Of a stretch of DNA of 64,000 nucleotides, positions 1 to 11,700 are shown one piece after another. The notes beneath the pieces were generated by a model. It saw only the letters and a program-made list of their open reading frames with translations, was not told where the DNA came from and ran no database searches. Position numbers and translations under genes: made by a program. Position 1 is the stretch's first letter, and every line of letters starts with the position of its first letter. This DNA is from Apteryx mantelli (taxonomy: Eukaryota > Chordata > Aves > Apterygiformes > Apterygidae), in contig NC_090016.1 in NCBI RefSeq assembly GCF_036417845.1, positions 124,001-188,000 on the forward strand, in the 5' to 3' direction.

Positions 1-412
1 TCCCGGACGCCTGGGCCCCTTCCCCAGATGCCTGGGCCCCTTTCCCTGGACTCCTGGGCCCCTTCCCGGACGCCTGGGCCCCTTCTCCCGGACGCCTGGG
101 CCCCTTTACCCGGACGCCTGGGCCCTTTTCCCGGACGCCTGAGTCCCTCTCCCGACGCCTGGGCCCTTTCCACAGATGCAGAACTCCTTTCCCCGGACGC
201 CTGGGCCCCTTCCCCGGACACCTGGGCCCCTCTACTGGATGCCTGGGCCCCTTCCCGGACGCCTGGGCCCCTTTCCCGGACGCCTGGGCCCCTTTCCCGG
301 ACGCCTGGGCCCCCCTCCCGGACGCCTGGGCCCCTTCCCTGGACGCCTGGGCCCTTCACCCGAACGCCTGGGCCCCTTTTCCCGGACGCCTGGGCCCCTG
401 GCAGGTTTGGGG
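1..412. repeat. Minisatellite A, RNF31 intron
   Basis: Tandem copies of an ~17-22 bp unit (CCCGGACGCCTGGGCCCC plus a T/C spacer) fill the sequence downstream of the RNF31 zinc-finger exon. The same unit fills at least ten other introns in the window. It is open in several frames, so long proline-rich reading frames here are not genes. Confidence 0.95.
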
Positions 413-438
413 GGGGGGAGGGGGGGGTGGCCGCTCAC

Positions 439-751
439 CCGGGGGGGGGCGGGGGGCCGCCCGGCGAGCCGGGGCCGCTCGCAGACGCCGCAGAGGACGG
501 TGGCGGCGGCGTTGAGGAAGGTGCAGGAGGCGCAGGCCCAGGCGCCCCGCGGGGGGGCGGCGGTTTCGGGGGCCCCCCCGGCGGGGGCGGCGGTTTCGAG
601 GCCCCCCGCGGCGGCGGTGGCGGGGGGGGGCGGCGGGGGGGGGCCGGGGCAGGCGCGGGGCCGCTCGCAGGCCCCGCACAGCACCGCCAGCGCCCCGTTG
701 GCCCCCCCGCAGCCCCCGCACACCCAGGGCGAGCGCCGGGGGGGCGGCGAG
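439..751 (-). CDS. RNF31: RNF31 (HOIP) exon with two NZF zinc fingers, partial gene
   Basis: One 313-bp exon. The acceptor AG is at 753-752 and the donor GTGAG starts at 438. It encodes two RanBP2/NZF fingers of the form W-x-C-x2-C-x3-N-x6-C-x2-C. The first starts with the Trp codon at 726-724 and reads WVCGGCGGANGALAVLC. The second reads WACASCTFLNAAATVLC and keeps the Thr-Phe pair typical of ubiquitin-binding NZF domains; the first has Gly-Gly there. HOIP is the catalytic subunit of the linear ubiquitin assembly complex and carries such fingers before its RBR domain. The name rests on the fingers plus synteny with REC8 and IPO4. The rest of the gene is outside the window or in the gap. In human, RNF31 lies in the same direction as REC8; here it is opposite, so this contig may be flipped. 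Another NZF protein is possible. Confidence 0.68.
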
Positions 752-784
752 CTGGCGTGGGGGGGGGACACACGGGGGGTGAGA

Positions 785-1747
785 GACCCCCCCGGCACCC
801 CAAAATACCCCCCCGGCACCCCAAAACACCCCCCGGCGCCCCAAAATACCCCCCAGCACCCCAAAACAGCCCCCGACACCTCATAACCCCCCCCGGCACC
901 CCAAAATACCCCCTAGCACCCCAAAATACCCCCCGGCACCTCATAACCCCCCCCGGCACCCCAAAATACCCCCTAGCACCCCAAAACACCCCCCGACACC
1001 TCATAACCCCCCCCGCACCCCAAAATACCCCCTAGCACCCCAAAACACCCCCCGACACCTCATAACCCCCCCCAGCGCCCCAAAACACCCCCTAGCACCC
1101 CAAAACACCCCCCGACACCTCATAACACCCCCCGGCACCCCAAAACACCCCCTAGCACCCCAAAATACCCCCCGACACCTCATAACACCCCCCGGCACCC
1201 CAAAATACCCCCTAGCACCCCAAAACACCCCCCGACACCTCATAACCCCCCCCAGCGCCCCAAAACACCCCCTAGCACCCCAAAACACCCCCCGACACCT
1301 CATAACCCCCCCCGCACCCCAAAATACCCCCTAGCACCCCAAAACACCCCCCGACACCTCATAACCCCCCCCAGCGCCCCAAAACACCCCCTAGCACCCC
1401 AAAATACCCCCCGACACCTCATAACCCCCCCCACACCCCAAAATACCCCCGACACCTCATAACCCCCCCCGGCACCCCAAAATACACCCTTAAACACCCA
1501 AAATGCCCCCCGGCACCCCAAAACCTTCCCCCAAATGCCCATAACCCCCCCCAGCACCCCGAAATACCCCCCCAAAACCCCAAAATACCCCCCCAGCACC
1601 CCAAAATGCCCCCCCAGCACCTATAACCCCCCCTCCAGCACCCATAATGCCTCTCAACACCCCAAAATACCCCCCCCAGAGACCCCAAAATACCCCCCCA
1701 GCACCCCGAAATACCCCCTGGCACCCCAAAATGCCCCCCAGCACCCA
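785..1747. repeat. ~60-bp minisatellite (CACCCCAAAATACCCCC)
   Basis: C/A-rich tandem array of ~58-60 bp, made of CACCCCAAAA blocks alternating with a CACCTCATAACC block. It is very regular between 880 and 1450 and more degenerate to 1747. No exon was recognised inside it. Confidence 0.9.
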
Positions 1748-1947
1748 NNNNNNNNNNNNNNNNNNNNNNNNNNNNNNNNNNNNNNNNNNNNNNNNNNNNN
1801 NNNNNNNNNNNNNNNNNNNNNNNNNNNNNNNNNNNNNNNNNNNNNNNNNNNNNNNNNNNNNNNNNNNNNNNNNNNNNNNNNNNNNNNNNNNNNNNNNNNN
1901 NNNNNNNNNNNNNNNNNNNNNNNNNNNNNNNNNNNNNNNNNNNNNNN
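1748..1947. other. Assembly gap (200 N)
   Basis: Exactly 200 N, typical of an unknown-size scaffold join. It lies inside tandem repeat, between the RNF31 exon and the first visible REC8 exon. Missing N-terminal exons of both genes are probably here or misplaced. Confidence 0.99.
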
Positions 1948-2375
1948 TCACCCCAAAACGCCCCCCGGGACCCCCCCGGGACCCCCCAGCCCCCTGCGCC
2001 TGCCCCAGGTGCCCCAAAACCGCCCCGATTCACCCCAAAACGCCCCCCCGGGACCCCCCAGCCCCCTGCGCCTGCCCCAGGTACCCCAAAACCGCCCCGA
2101 TTCACCCCAAAACGCCCCCCCGGACCCCCCCGGGACCCCCCAGCCCCCTGCGCCTGCCCCAGGTACCCCAAAACCGCCCCGATTCACCCCAAAACGCCCC
2201 CCCGGGACCCCCCCCGGGACCCCCCAGCCCCCTGCGCCTGCCCCAGGGACCCCAAAACCGCCCCGATTCACCCCAAAACGCCCCCCCGGGACCCCCCCGG
2301 GACCCCCCAGCCCCCTGCGCCTGCCCCAGGGACCCCAAAACCGCCCCGATTCACCCCAAAACGCCCCCCCGGGAC
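1948..2375. repeat. ~73-85 bp tandem repeat, five copies
   Basis: Five copies centred near 1990, 2063, 2144, 2229 and 2310. Each holds CCCCCTGCGCCTGCCCCAGG, which resembles a polypyrimidine tract plus AG, followed by ACCGCCCCGATTCACCCC. No coding frame was recognised. Confidence 0.9.
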
Positions 2376-2785
2376 CCCCAAGTGCCCCCCCAAGCCCCTC
2401 TCTGCCCCCCAAGTGCTCCCCTGGACCCCCAAGTGCCCCCCAACCCCCTCTCTGGACCCCCAAGTGCCTCCTCAGCCCCCCAAGTGCCCCCCAAGTGCCC
2501 CCCAGGGCCCCCCAAGTGCCCCCCGATCCCTTCTTGGACCCCCAAGTGTCCCCCGACCCCCTCTCGGGACCCCCAAGTGCCCCCCCGGGACCCCAAAATG
2601 CCCCCCAAGTGCCCCCATGACCCCTCCCCAAGTGCCCCCATGACCCCTAAGTGCCCCCCCGGGCCCCCCAAGTGCCCCCCAAGTGTCCCCTCTGCCCCCC
2701 AAGTGACCCCCAACTCCCCCCAAGTGCCCCCCAAGTGCCCCCTAACCCCCTCTCGGGACCCCCAAGTGCCCCCCCACGTCCCCCC
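2376..2785. repeat. CCCCAAGTGCCCCC short-period array
   Basis: Degenerate 12-30 bp array of CCCCCAAGTGCCCCC and related units. It runs up to the acceptor of the first visible REC8 exon. Confidence 0.85.
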
Positions 2786-2792
2786 CCCCCAG

Positions 2793-5700
2793 GTGCGGCG
2801 CCTGCTGGAGGAGCTCCCCCCCCCAGCCGTGCCCCCAGGTGAGCGCGCTGCCCCCCAAGTGTGGGGCTGGGGTCCTTGGGGGGGTGTGTGGGGTGCCCCA
2901 CGGCGCCCCTCCCCCCCCACTCGTGTCCGTGTCCCCCCCCCTCCGCCCCACAGCGCCGCCCCTCGTGGTGCCGCCCGAAGTGATCACGCTGCGGGAGCCC
3001 GAGGTCTTGCTGCTGCCTCCCGTCGAGGTGTGGGGCTGCCCCATAGCGGGGGGGCCCTGCCCCATAGCGGGGGGGGTTTGGGGAGGGGGGATCCTGCCCC
3101 ATAGCGGGGACCCTGCCCCATAGCGGGGGGGGGTTGGGGAGGGGGGGGGACCCTGCCCCATAGCGGGACCCTGCCCCATAGCGGGGGGGGGTTTGGGGAG
3201 GGGGGGGGACCCTGCCCCATAGCGGGACCCTGCCCCATAGCGGGGGGGGGTTTGGGGAGGGGGATACCCTGCCCCATAGCGGGACCCTGCCCCATAGCGG
3301 GGTTATGGCTCTGCCCTATGGTGGGGGGCGGGGCTGGGGGCGGCTATAGCCCCGCCCCCACACGTGGCCCCGCCCCCGCGCGTGGCCCCGCCCCCGGGCA
3401 CAGGCGGAGCCGGGGGGGGTGGTTACAGCTCTGCCCTGTGGCAGGGGGGCGGGGCCGGGGGCGGCTATAGCCCCGCCCCACGCGTGGCCACGCCCCCACG
3501 TGTGTGGCCCCGCCCCCCGGGCACAGGCGGAGCTGGCTGTGGTGGTGGGTGGTTACGGCTCTGCCCTGTGCGCAGGGGGGGCGGGGCCTGGGGCGGCTTT
3601 GGCCCCGCCCCCAGGCGTTTAGCCCCGCCCCCACGCGTGACCCCGCCCCCCGGCGCAGGCGGAGCTAGGTGGTGGTGGGGCGTAGTTATGCCTCTGCTCC
3701 ATGGTGTGGGCGGGGCCGGGGGCGGTTATGGCCCCGCCCCCCTGCGTGTAGCCCCGCCCCCCACGCGTTTGGCCCCGCCCCCCCCCCGGGCGCAGGTGGA
3801 GCTGCCCGAGGTGACGCCGCGGGAGCTGGAGCTGCTGGTCGAGGCCGAGGCCGAGCTGCTGCCGCCCGGTGCGGCCGGGGGGGGGGGACGCTATGGGGCA
3901 GAGAGGGGGCCGCTATGGGGCTGCTATGGGGCTGGGGGGGCTGCTATGGGGCTGCTATGGGGCTGGGAGGGGGCTGCTATGGGGCTGCTATGGGGCTGGG
4001 GGGGCTGCTATGGGGCTGCTATGGGGCTGGGAGGGGGCTGCTATGGGGCTGCTATGGGGCTGGGGGGGCTGCTATGGGGCTGCTATGGGGCTGGGGGGGC
4101 CGCTATGGGGCTGCTATGGGGCTGGGGGGGCTGCTATGGGGCTGCTATGGGGCTGGGAGGGGGCTGCTATGGGGCTGCTATGGGGCTGGGGGGTGCTATA
4201 GGGCTGGGGAGGGGGCTGCTATGGGACAGGGAGGAGCCGCTATGGGCTGGGGGGGCTGCTATGGGGCTGCTATGGGGCTGGGAGGCTGCTATGGGGCTGG
4301 GGGGCTGCTATGGGGCTGCTATGGGGTTGGGAGGCTGCTATGGGGCTGCTATGGGGCTGCTGTGGGGCAGGGAGGGGGCCGCTATGGGGCTGCTATGGGG
4401 TTGGGGGGGCTGCTATGGGGCTGCTATGGGGCTGCTGTGGGGCTGCTGTGGGGCAGGGAGGGGCCGCTATGGGGCTGCTATGGGGTTGGGGGGGCTGCTA
4501 TGGGGCTGGGGGGGGCTGCTATGGGGCTGGGAGGGGGCTGCTATGGGGCTGGGGGGGCCGCTATGGGCTGCTATGGGGCTGGGGGGGAACTTGGGGGGCA
4601 GGAGGGGGCTGCTATGGGGCAGGGAGGGGCTGCTATGGGGCTGCTATGGGGTTGGGGGGCGCCATGGGGCTGGGGAGGGGGCTGCTATGGGGCTGCTATG
4701 GGGCAGGGAGGGGGCTGCTATGGGGCTGCTATGGGGTTGGGGGGGGCTATGGGGCAGGGGGACCGCTATGGGGCTGGGCTCTATGGGGCAGGGAGGGGGC
4801 TGCTATGGGGCTGAGGGGCTGCTATGGGGCAGGGAGGGGGCTGGAGAGCCAGGGGAGCACTTGGGGGGCAGGGAGGGCGCTGGGGGCTGGGGTGGGCACT
4901 TAGGGGGCAGGGGGACTTGGGGGGCACTTATGGGGCTGGGGGGCACTTGGGGGCTGGGGGGACTTATGGGGCTGGGGGGACTTATGGGGCTGGGGGGGAC
5001 GTTTGAGGGGCAGGGCGACTTGGGGGGGCACTTATGGGGCGGGGGGGGGCACTTGGGGGTCCGGGGGGGGCACTTGGGGGTCGCAGCCCCCCCCCCCCCC
5101 AGCACAGCCGCCCGGCCCACAGTGGAGGAGGTTCCCGAGGAGGTGGCGCCGCCCCCGCCCCCCGGTGAGCGCTTGGGGGGCAGCGGGGGGGCACTTGGGG
5201 GGCAGGGGGGGGCCGTGGGGCGGGGGGGGGCCGTGGGGCAGCCCCTGAGCCCCCGTCTCTGCCCCCCAAGTGCCGAGGCCCCCGGTGGAGCCCGTCCTCC
5301 CCCCGCCGCCCCCCGAGGTACGTGTGGGGCAGGGAGACGTGTGGGGCAGGGAGACATGTGGGGCAGGGAGATGTGGGGCAGGGAGACGTGTGGGGCTGGG
5401 ATGTGTGGGGCAGGAGCAGACATGTGGGGCAGGGGCACGTGTGGGGCAGGCAGATGTGGGGCAGGGAGACATGTGGGGCTGGGAAACGTGTGGGTCAGGG
5501 AGACGTGTGGGGCAGGGACGTGTGGGGCAGGGAGATGTGGGGCAGGGGGATGTGTGGGGCAGGGACGTATGGGGCAGAGGAAGACATGTGGGGCAGGAGC
5601 AGATGTGGGGCAGGGGCACGTGTGGGGCAGATGTGTGGGGCAGGGAGATGTGTGGGGCAGGGACGTGTGGGGCAGGGGGACGTGTGGGGCAGGGAGATGT

Positions 5701-8700
5701 GTGGGGCAGGAGCAGATGTGTGGGGCAGGGGGGAATGTGTGGGGCGGGGAGACGTATGGGGCAGGGACGTGGAGCGGGGGGGACATGTGGGGTTGGGGGA
5801 TGTGTGGGGCAGGGATGTGTGGGGCAGGGATATGCGGGGCAGGGGAACATGTGGGGCAGGAGCACATGGGCAGGTGGCAGGGGCAGACGTGGGGCAGGGG
5901 GGACATATGGGGCAGGGATGTGTGGGGCAGGGGGGGATGTGTGGGGCAGGAGCAGATGTGTGGGGCAGGGGCGTGTGGGGAAGGGGGACGTGTGGGGCAG
6001 GGGGGGGGACGTGTGGGGCAGGCAGATGCGGGGCAGGAGCAGACGTGTGGGGCAGGGGCGTGTGGGGAAGGGGGACGTGTGGGGCAGGGGGGGGACGTGT
6101 GGGGCAGGCAGATGCGGGGCAGGAGCAGACGTGTGGGGCAGGCAGATGTGGGGCAGGGAGGGACGTGTGGGGCAGGAGCAGATGTGTGGGGCAGGGGCGT
6201 GTGGGGAAGGGGGACGTGTGGGGCAGGGGGGGGACGTGTGGGGCAGGCAGATGTGGGGCAGGAGCAGACGTGTGGGGCAGGAGCAGACGTGTGGGGCAGG
6301 GGCGTGTGGGGCAGGGGGGGACGTGTGGGGCAGGCAGATGCGGGGCAGGAGCAGACGTGTGGGGCGGGCGCAGGTGCCCCCCCCCCGCCGCCGCCGCCCC
6401 CCCCCTCGACCTCCAGCCCCAGCTGCCGCCCGAGACGCTGCGAGCGCAACTGCTGCAGCCCCAGGCCCACTGCCGCCCCCCGGTGAGCGAGGGGCCCAGG
6501 CGTCCGGGCAGCGAGGGGCCCAGGCGTCCGGGCAGCGAGGGGCCCCGGCGTCCGCGGGAGCGAGGGGCCCAGGCGTCCGGGGGGAGAGGGGCCCCGGCGT
6601 CCGGGCAGCGAGGGGCCCAGGCGTCCGGGTGAAGGGGCCCAGGCGTCCGGGGGGAGAGGGGCCCCGGCATCCGGGAAGGAAGGGGCCCAGGCGTCCGGGG
6701 AGCGAGGGGCCCAGGCGTCCGGGGGGAGAGGGGCCCAGGTGTCCGGGAAGGAAGGGGCCCAGGCGTCCGGGGAGCGAGGGGCCCCGGCGTCCGGGGAGCG
6801 AGGGGCCCAGGCGTCCGGGAGAGGGAGGGGCCCAGGCGTCCGGGAGAGGGAGGGGCCCAGGCGTCCGGGCAGGGAGGGGCCCAGGCGTCCGGGAGAGGGG
6901 CCCAGGCGTCCGGGAAGGAAGGGGCCCCGGCGTCCGGGAGCGAGGGGCCCCGGCGTCCGGGGAGCGAGGGGCCCAGGCGTCCGGGGAGTGAGGGGCCCCG
7001 GCGTCCGGGTGAAGGGGCCCAGGCGTCCGGGAAGGAAGGGGCCCCGGCGTCCGGGAGTGAGGGGCCCAGGCGTCCGGGGGGAGAGGGGCCCCGGCGTCCG
7101 GGCAGCGAGGGGCCCCGGCGTCCGGGAGAGGGACCCAGGCGTCCGGGGAGCGAGGGGCCCCGGCGTCCGGGAGCGAGGGGCCCAGGCGTCCGGGCAGAGA
7201 GGGGCCCAGGCGTCCGGGGAGCGAGGGGCCCAGGCATCCGGGCAGCGAGGGGCCCAGGTGTCCGGGAAAAGGGGCCCAGGCGTCCGGGGGGGAGCGAGGG
7301 GCCCAGGCGTCCGGGGGGAGAGGGGCCCAGGCGTCCGGGGGGAGAGGGGCCCCGGCGTCCGGGCAGCGAGGGGCCCCGGCGTCCGGGAGCGAGGGGCCCA
7401 GGCGTCCGGGGAGCGAGGGGCCCAGGCGTCCGGGTGAAGGGGCCCAGGCGTCCGGGCAGGGAGGGGCCCCGGCGTCCGGGGAAGGGGCCCAGGCGTCCGG
7501 GGGGAGAGAGGCCCAGGCGTCCAGGGAAGGGGCCCAGGCGTCCGGGCAGGGAGGGGCCCAGGCGTCCGGGAAAAGGGGCCCAGGCGTCCGGGCAGCGAGG
7601 GGCCCAGGCGTCCGGGGAGCGAGGGGCCCAGGCGTCCGGGGGGAGAGGGGCCCAGGCGTCCGGGCAGGGAGGGGCCCCGGCGTCCGGGGGGAGAGGGGCC
7701 CAGGCGTCCGGGGGAAGGGGCCCAGGCGTCCGGGAAGGAAGGGGCCCAGGCGTCCGGGGAGCGAGGGGCCCCGGCGTCCGGGAGAGGGACCCAGGCGTCC
7801 GGGGAGCGAGGGGCCCCGGCGTCCGGGAGCGAGGGGCCCAGGCGTCCGGGCAGAGAGGGGCCCAGGCGTCCGGGGAGCGAGGGGCCCAGGCATCCGGGCA
7901 GCGAGGGGCCCAGGTGTCCGGGAAAAGGGGCCCAGGCGTCCGGGGAGCGAGGGGCCCAGGCGTCCGGGGGGAGAGGGGCCCAGGCGTCCGGGGGGAGAGG
8001 GGCCCCGGCGTCCGGGCAGCGAGGGGCCCCGGCGTCCGGGAGCGAGGGGCCCAGGCGTCCGGGGAGCGAGGGGCCCAGGCGTCCGGGTGAAGGGGCCCAG
8101 GCGTCCGGGCAGGGAGGGGCCCCGGCGTCCGGGGAAGGGGCCCAGGCGTCCGGGGGGAGAGAGGCCCAGGCGTCCAGGGAAGGGGCCCAGGCGTCCGGGC
8201 AGGGAGGGGCCCAGGCGTCCGGGAAAAGGGGCCCAGGCGTCCGGGCAGCGAGGGGCCCAGGCGTCCGGGGAGCGAGGGGCCCAGGCGTCCGGGGGGAGAG
8301 GGGCCCAGGCGTCCGGGCAGGGAGGGGCCCCGGCGTCCGGGGGGAGAGGGGCCCAGGCGTCCGGGGAAGGGGCCCAGGCGTCCGGGAAGGAAGGGGCCCA
8401 GGCGTCCGGGGAGCGAGGGGCCCAGGCATCCGGGGAGCGAGGGGCCCAGGCGTCCGGGAAGGGGCCCAGGCGTCCGGGAGCGAGGGGCCCCGGCGTCCGG
8501 GGAAGGGGCCCAGGCGTCCGGGCAGGGAGGGGCCCAGGCGTCCGGGAGGGGCCCAGGCGTCCGGGGAGCGAGGGGCCCAGGCGTCCGGGGGGAGAGGGGC
8601 CCAGGCGTCCGGGCAGCGAGGGGCCCCGGCGTCCGGGAGCGAGGGGCCCAGGCGTCCGGGGAGCGAGGGGCCCAGGCGTCCGGGTGAAGGGGCCCAGGCG

Positions 8701-11700
8701 TCCGGGCAGGGAGGGGCCCCGGCGTCCGGGGAAGGGGCCCAGGCGTCCGGGGGGAGAGAGGCCCAGGCGTCCAGGGAAGGGGCCCAGGCGTCCGGGCAGG
8801 GAGGGGCCCAGGCGTCCGGGAAAAGGGGCCCAGGCGTCCGGGCAGCGAGGGGCCCAGGCGTCCGGGGAGCGAGGGGCCCAGGCGTCCGGGCAGCGAGGGG
8901 CCCAGGCGTCCGGGCAGCGAGGGGCCCCGGCGTCCGGGAGGGGCCCAGGCGTCCGGGGAGCGAGGGGCCCAGGCGTCCGGGAGAGGGGCCCAGGCGTCCG
9001 GGGAGCGAGGGGCCCCGGCGTCCGGGGAGCGAGGGGCCCAGGCGTCCGGGCAGGGAGGGGCCCCAGCGTCCGGGAAAAGGGGGCCCCGGCGTCCGGGGGG
9101 AGAGGGGCCCAGGCGTCCGGGGAGCGAGGGGCCCCGGCGTCCGGGAGCGAGGGGCCCAGGCGTCCGGGCAGAGAGGGGCCCAGGCGTCCGGGGAGCGAGG
9201 GGCCCAGGCATCCGGGCAGCGAGGGGCCCAGGTGTCCGGGAAAAGGGGCCCAGGCGTCCGGGGAGCGAGGGGCCCAGGCGTCCGGGAGGGGCCCAGGCGT
9301 CCGGGCAGCGAGGGGCCCCGGCGTCCGGGGGGAGAGGGGCCCAGGCGTCCGGGGACCGAGGGGCCCAGGCGTCCGGGGGGAGAGGGGCCCAGGCGTCCGG
9401 GGGGAGAGGGGCCCCGGCGTCCGGGCAGCGAGGGGCCCCGGCGTCCGGGAGCGAGGGGCCCAGGCGTCCGGGCAGGGAGGGGCCCCGGCGTCCGGGGAAG
9501 GGGCCCAGGCGTCCGGGGGGAGAGAGGCCCAGGCGTCCAGGGAAGGGGCCCAGGCGTCCGGGCAGGGAGGGGCCCAGGCGTCCGGGAAAAGGGGCCCAGG
9601 CGTCCGGGCAGCGAGGGGCCCAGGCGTCCGGGGAGCGAGGGGCCCAGGCGTCCGGGCAGCGAGGGGCCCCGGCGTCCGGGAGGGGCCCAGGCGTCCGGGG
9701 AGCGAGGGGCCCAGGCGTCCGGGAGAGGGGCCCAGGCGTCCGGGGAGCGAGGGGCCCCGGCGTCCGGGGAGCGAGGGGCCCAGGCGTCCGGGCAGGGAGG
9801 GGCCCCGGCGTCCGGGGAGCGAGGGGCCCCAGCGTCCGGGAAAAGGGGGCCCCGGCGTCCGGGGAGAGAGGGGCCCAGGCGTCCGGGGAGCGAGGGGCCC
9901 CGGCGTCCGGGAGCGAGGGGCCCAGGCGTCCGGGCAGAGAGGGGCCCAGGCGTCCGGGGAGCGAGGGGCCCAGGCGTCCGGGCAGCGAGGGGCCCAGGTG
10001 TCCGGGAAAAGGGGCCCAGGCGTCCGGGGAGCGAGGGGCCCAGGCGTCCGGGAGGGGCCCAGGCGTCCGGGGAGCGAGGGGCCCCGGCGTCCGGGCAGCG
10101 AGGGGCCCAGGCGTCCGGGAAAAGGGGCCCAGGCGTCCGGGGAGCGAGGGGCCCCGGCGTCCGGGAAAAGGGGCCCAGGTGTCCGGGAGGGGCCCAGGCG
10201 TCTGAGAAGAGGGGCCCAGGCGTCCGGGAGGGGCCCAGGCGTCCGGGAAAAGGGCCCAGGCGTCCGGGGAAGGGGCCCAGGCGTCCGGGAAAAGGGCCCA
10301 GGCATCCAGGGAAGGGGCCCAGGCGTCCGGCTCTGCCCCCCCCAGGTGCTGCTGGAGCCTCCCGCCAAGAGGCGCCGGAGCCCCACGGAGCTGCTGCGAG
10401 CCCCGACCTGCGGTGAGCAGGGGCCCAGGCGTCCGGGGAAGGGGCCCAGGCGTCCGGCCCCACTCACCCTCCCCCCCCCCAGGTTGGCTCCCCCCCGATC
10501 TGGAGCCTCTGTGGAGCCGCTGCGCCCGCCCGGGACCCCCGGCCCCCCCGCCCCCCCCGGAGATCCCCAGCGAGGTCGAGGTGAGGGCCCAGGCATCCGG
10601 GAAAAGGGCCCAGGCGTCCGGGTGAAGGGGCCCAGGCGTCCGGGAAAGGGGCCCAGGCGTCCGGGGAAAGGGGCCCAGGCGTCCAGGAAAGGGGCCCAGG
10701 CGTCCGGAAAGGGGCCCAGGCGTCCAGGGAAGGGGCCCAGGAGTCCGGGAAAGGGGCCCAGGCGTCCGGAAAGGGGCCCAGGCGTCCGGGGAAGGGGCCC
10801 AGGAGTCCGGGAAAGGGGCCCAGGAGTCCGGGAAAGGGACCCAGGCATCCGGGAAAGGGGCCCAGGCGTCCGGAAAGGGGCCCAGGCGTCCGGGAAAAGG
10901 GGCCCAGGAGTCCGGGAAGGGGCCCAGGCGTCCGGGAAGGGGCCCAGGTGTCCGGGAAGGGGCCCAGGCGTCCGGGAAGGGGCCCAGGCGTCCGGGAAAG
11001 GGGCCCAGGCATCCAGGGGAGGGGCCCAGGTGTCCGGGGAAGGGGCCCAGGTGTCTGGGAAGGGGCCCAGGCGTCCGGGAAAGGGACCCAGGCGTCCGGG
11101 AAGGGACCCAGGCGTCCGGCCCCCCCCCAGGTGCCGCGCGAGGCGCTGGAGCCCAGCATCCCGGCCCTGCCCATCTCGGGTGAGTGACCCCAGCGGCGCC
11201 GTGGGGCAGTTGTGGGTCCTGTGGGGCAGTTAGGGGTCAATTGAGGTCTCCATGGGGCAGTTGTGGGCCGCTGTGGGGTGCTTGTCGGTGCCGTGGGGCA
11301 GTCGTCGGGCGGTTTGGGGTGGCTGTGGGTCCCGTGGGGCAGTTGTGGGGTCCCGTGGGGCAGTTGCCAGTCACCATGGGGCAGTTGTGGGGCGGTCTGG
11401 GGTGGCTGTGGGTCCCGTGGGGCAGATGTGGGGTGGTTGTGGGTCACCATGGGGCACCAGTGGGGCAGTCGCAGGTGCTGCGGGGTGGCTGGGTGTCGCC
11501 GTGGGGCGGCTGTGGGGCACTGTAGGGTGGTTGGGGGGCAGTTGTGGGTCCCATGGGGCAGCTATGGGTCACTGTGGGGCAGTTGGGGGAGGCTGTGGGT
11601 CGCCGTGGGGCAGTTGCAGTCACCATGGGGCAGTTGGGGGGCGGCTGTGGGTCACTGTAGGGTGGTTGTGGGGCAGTTGTGGGTCCCATGGGGTGGCTGT

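Noticed and set aside
5323-6632. Cysteine- and glycine-rich frame (VWGRETCGAG repeats)
   Set aside because: Translation of the GTGTGGGGCAGGG intron array. The keratin-associated look is accidental.
6483-10330. CRISPR-like regular repeats with short variable spacers
   Set aside because: Spacers of 3-8 bp are themselves repetitive, there are no cas genes, and the context is a vertebrate intron.
4803-10848. Very long open frames on both strands (about 1,000-1,940 codons) with RTPGPL, GRLGPF or DAWAP motifs
   Set aside because: They are three-frame translations of minisatellite A, lack stops because the unit has none, and run across REC8 exons on the wrong strand.
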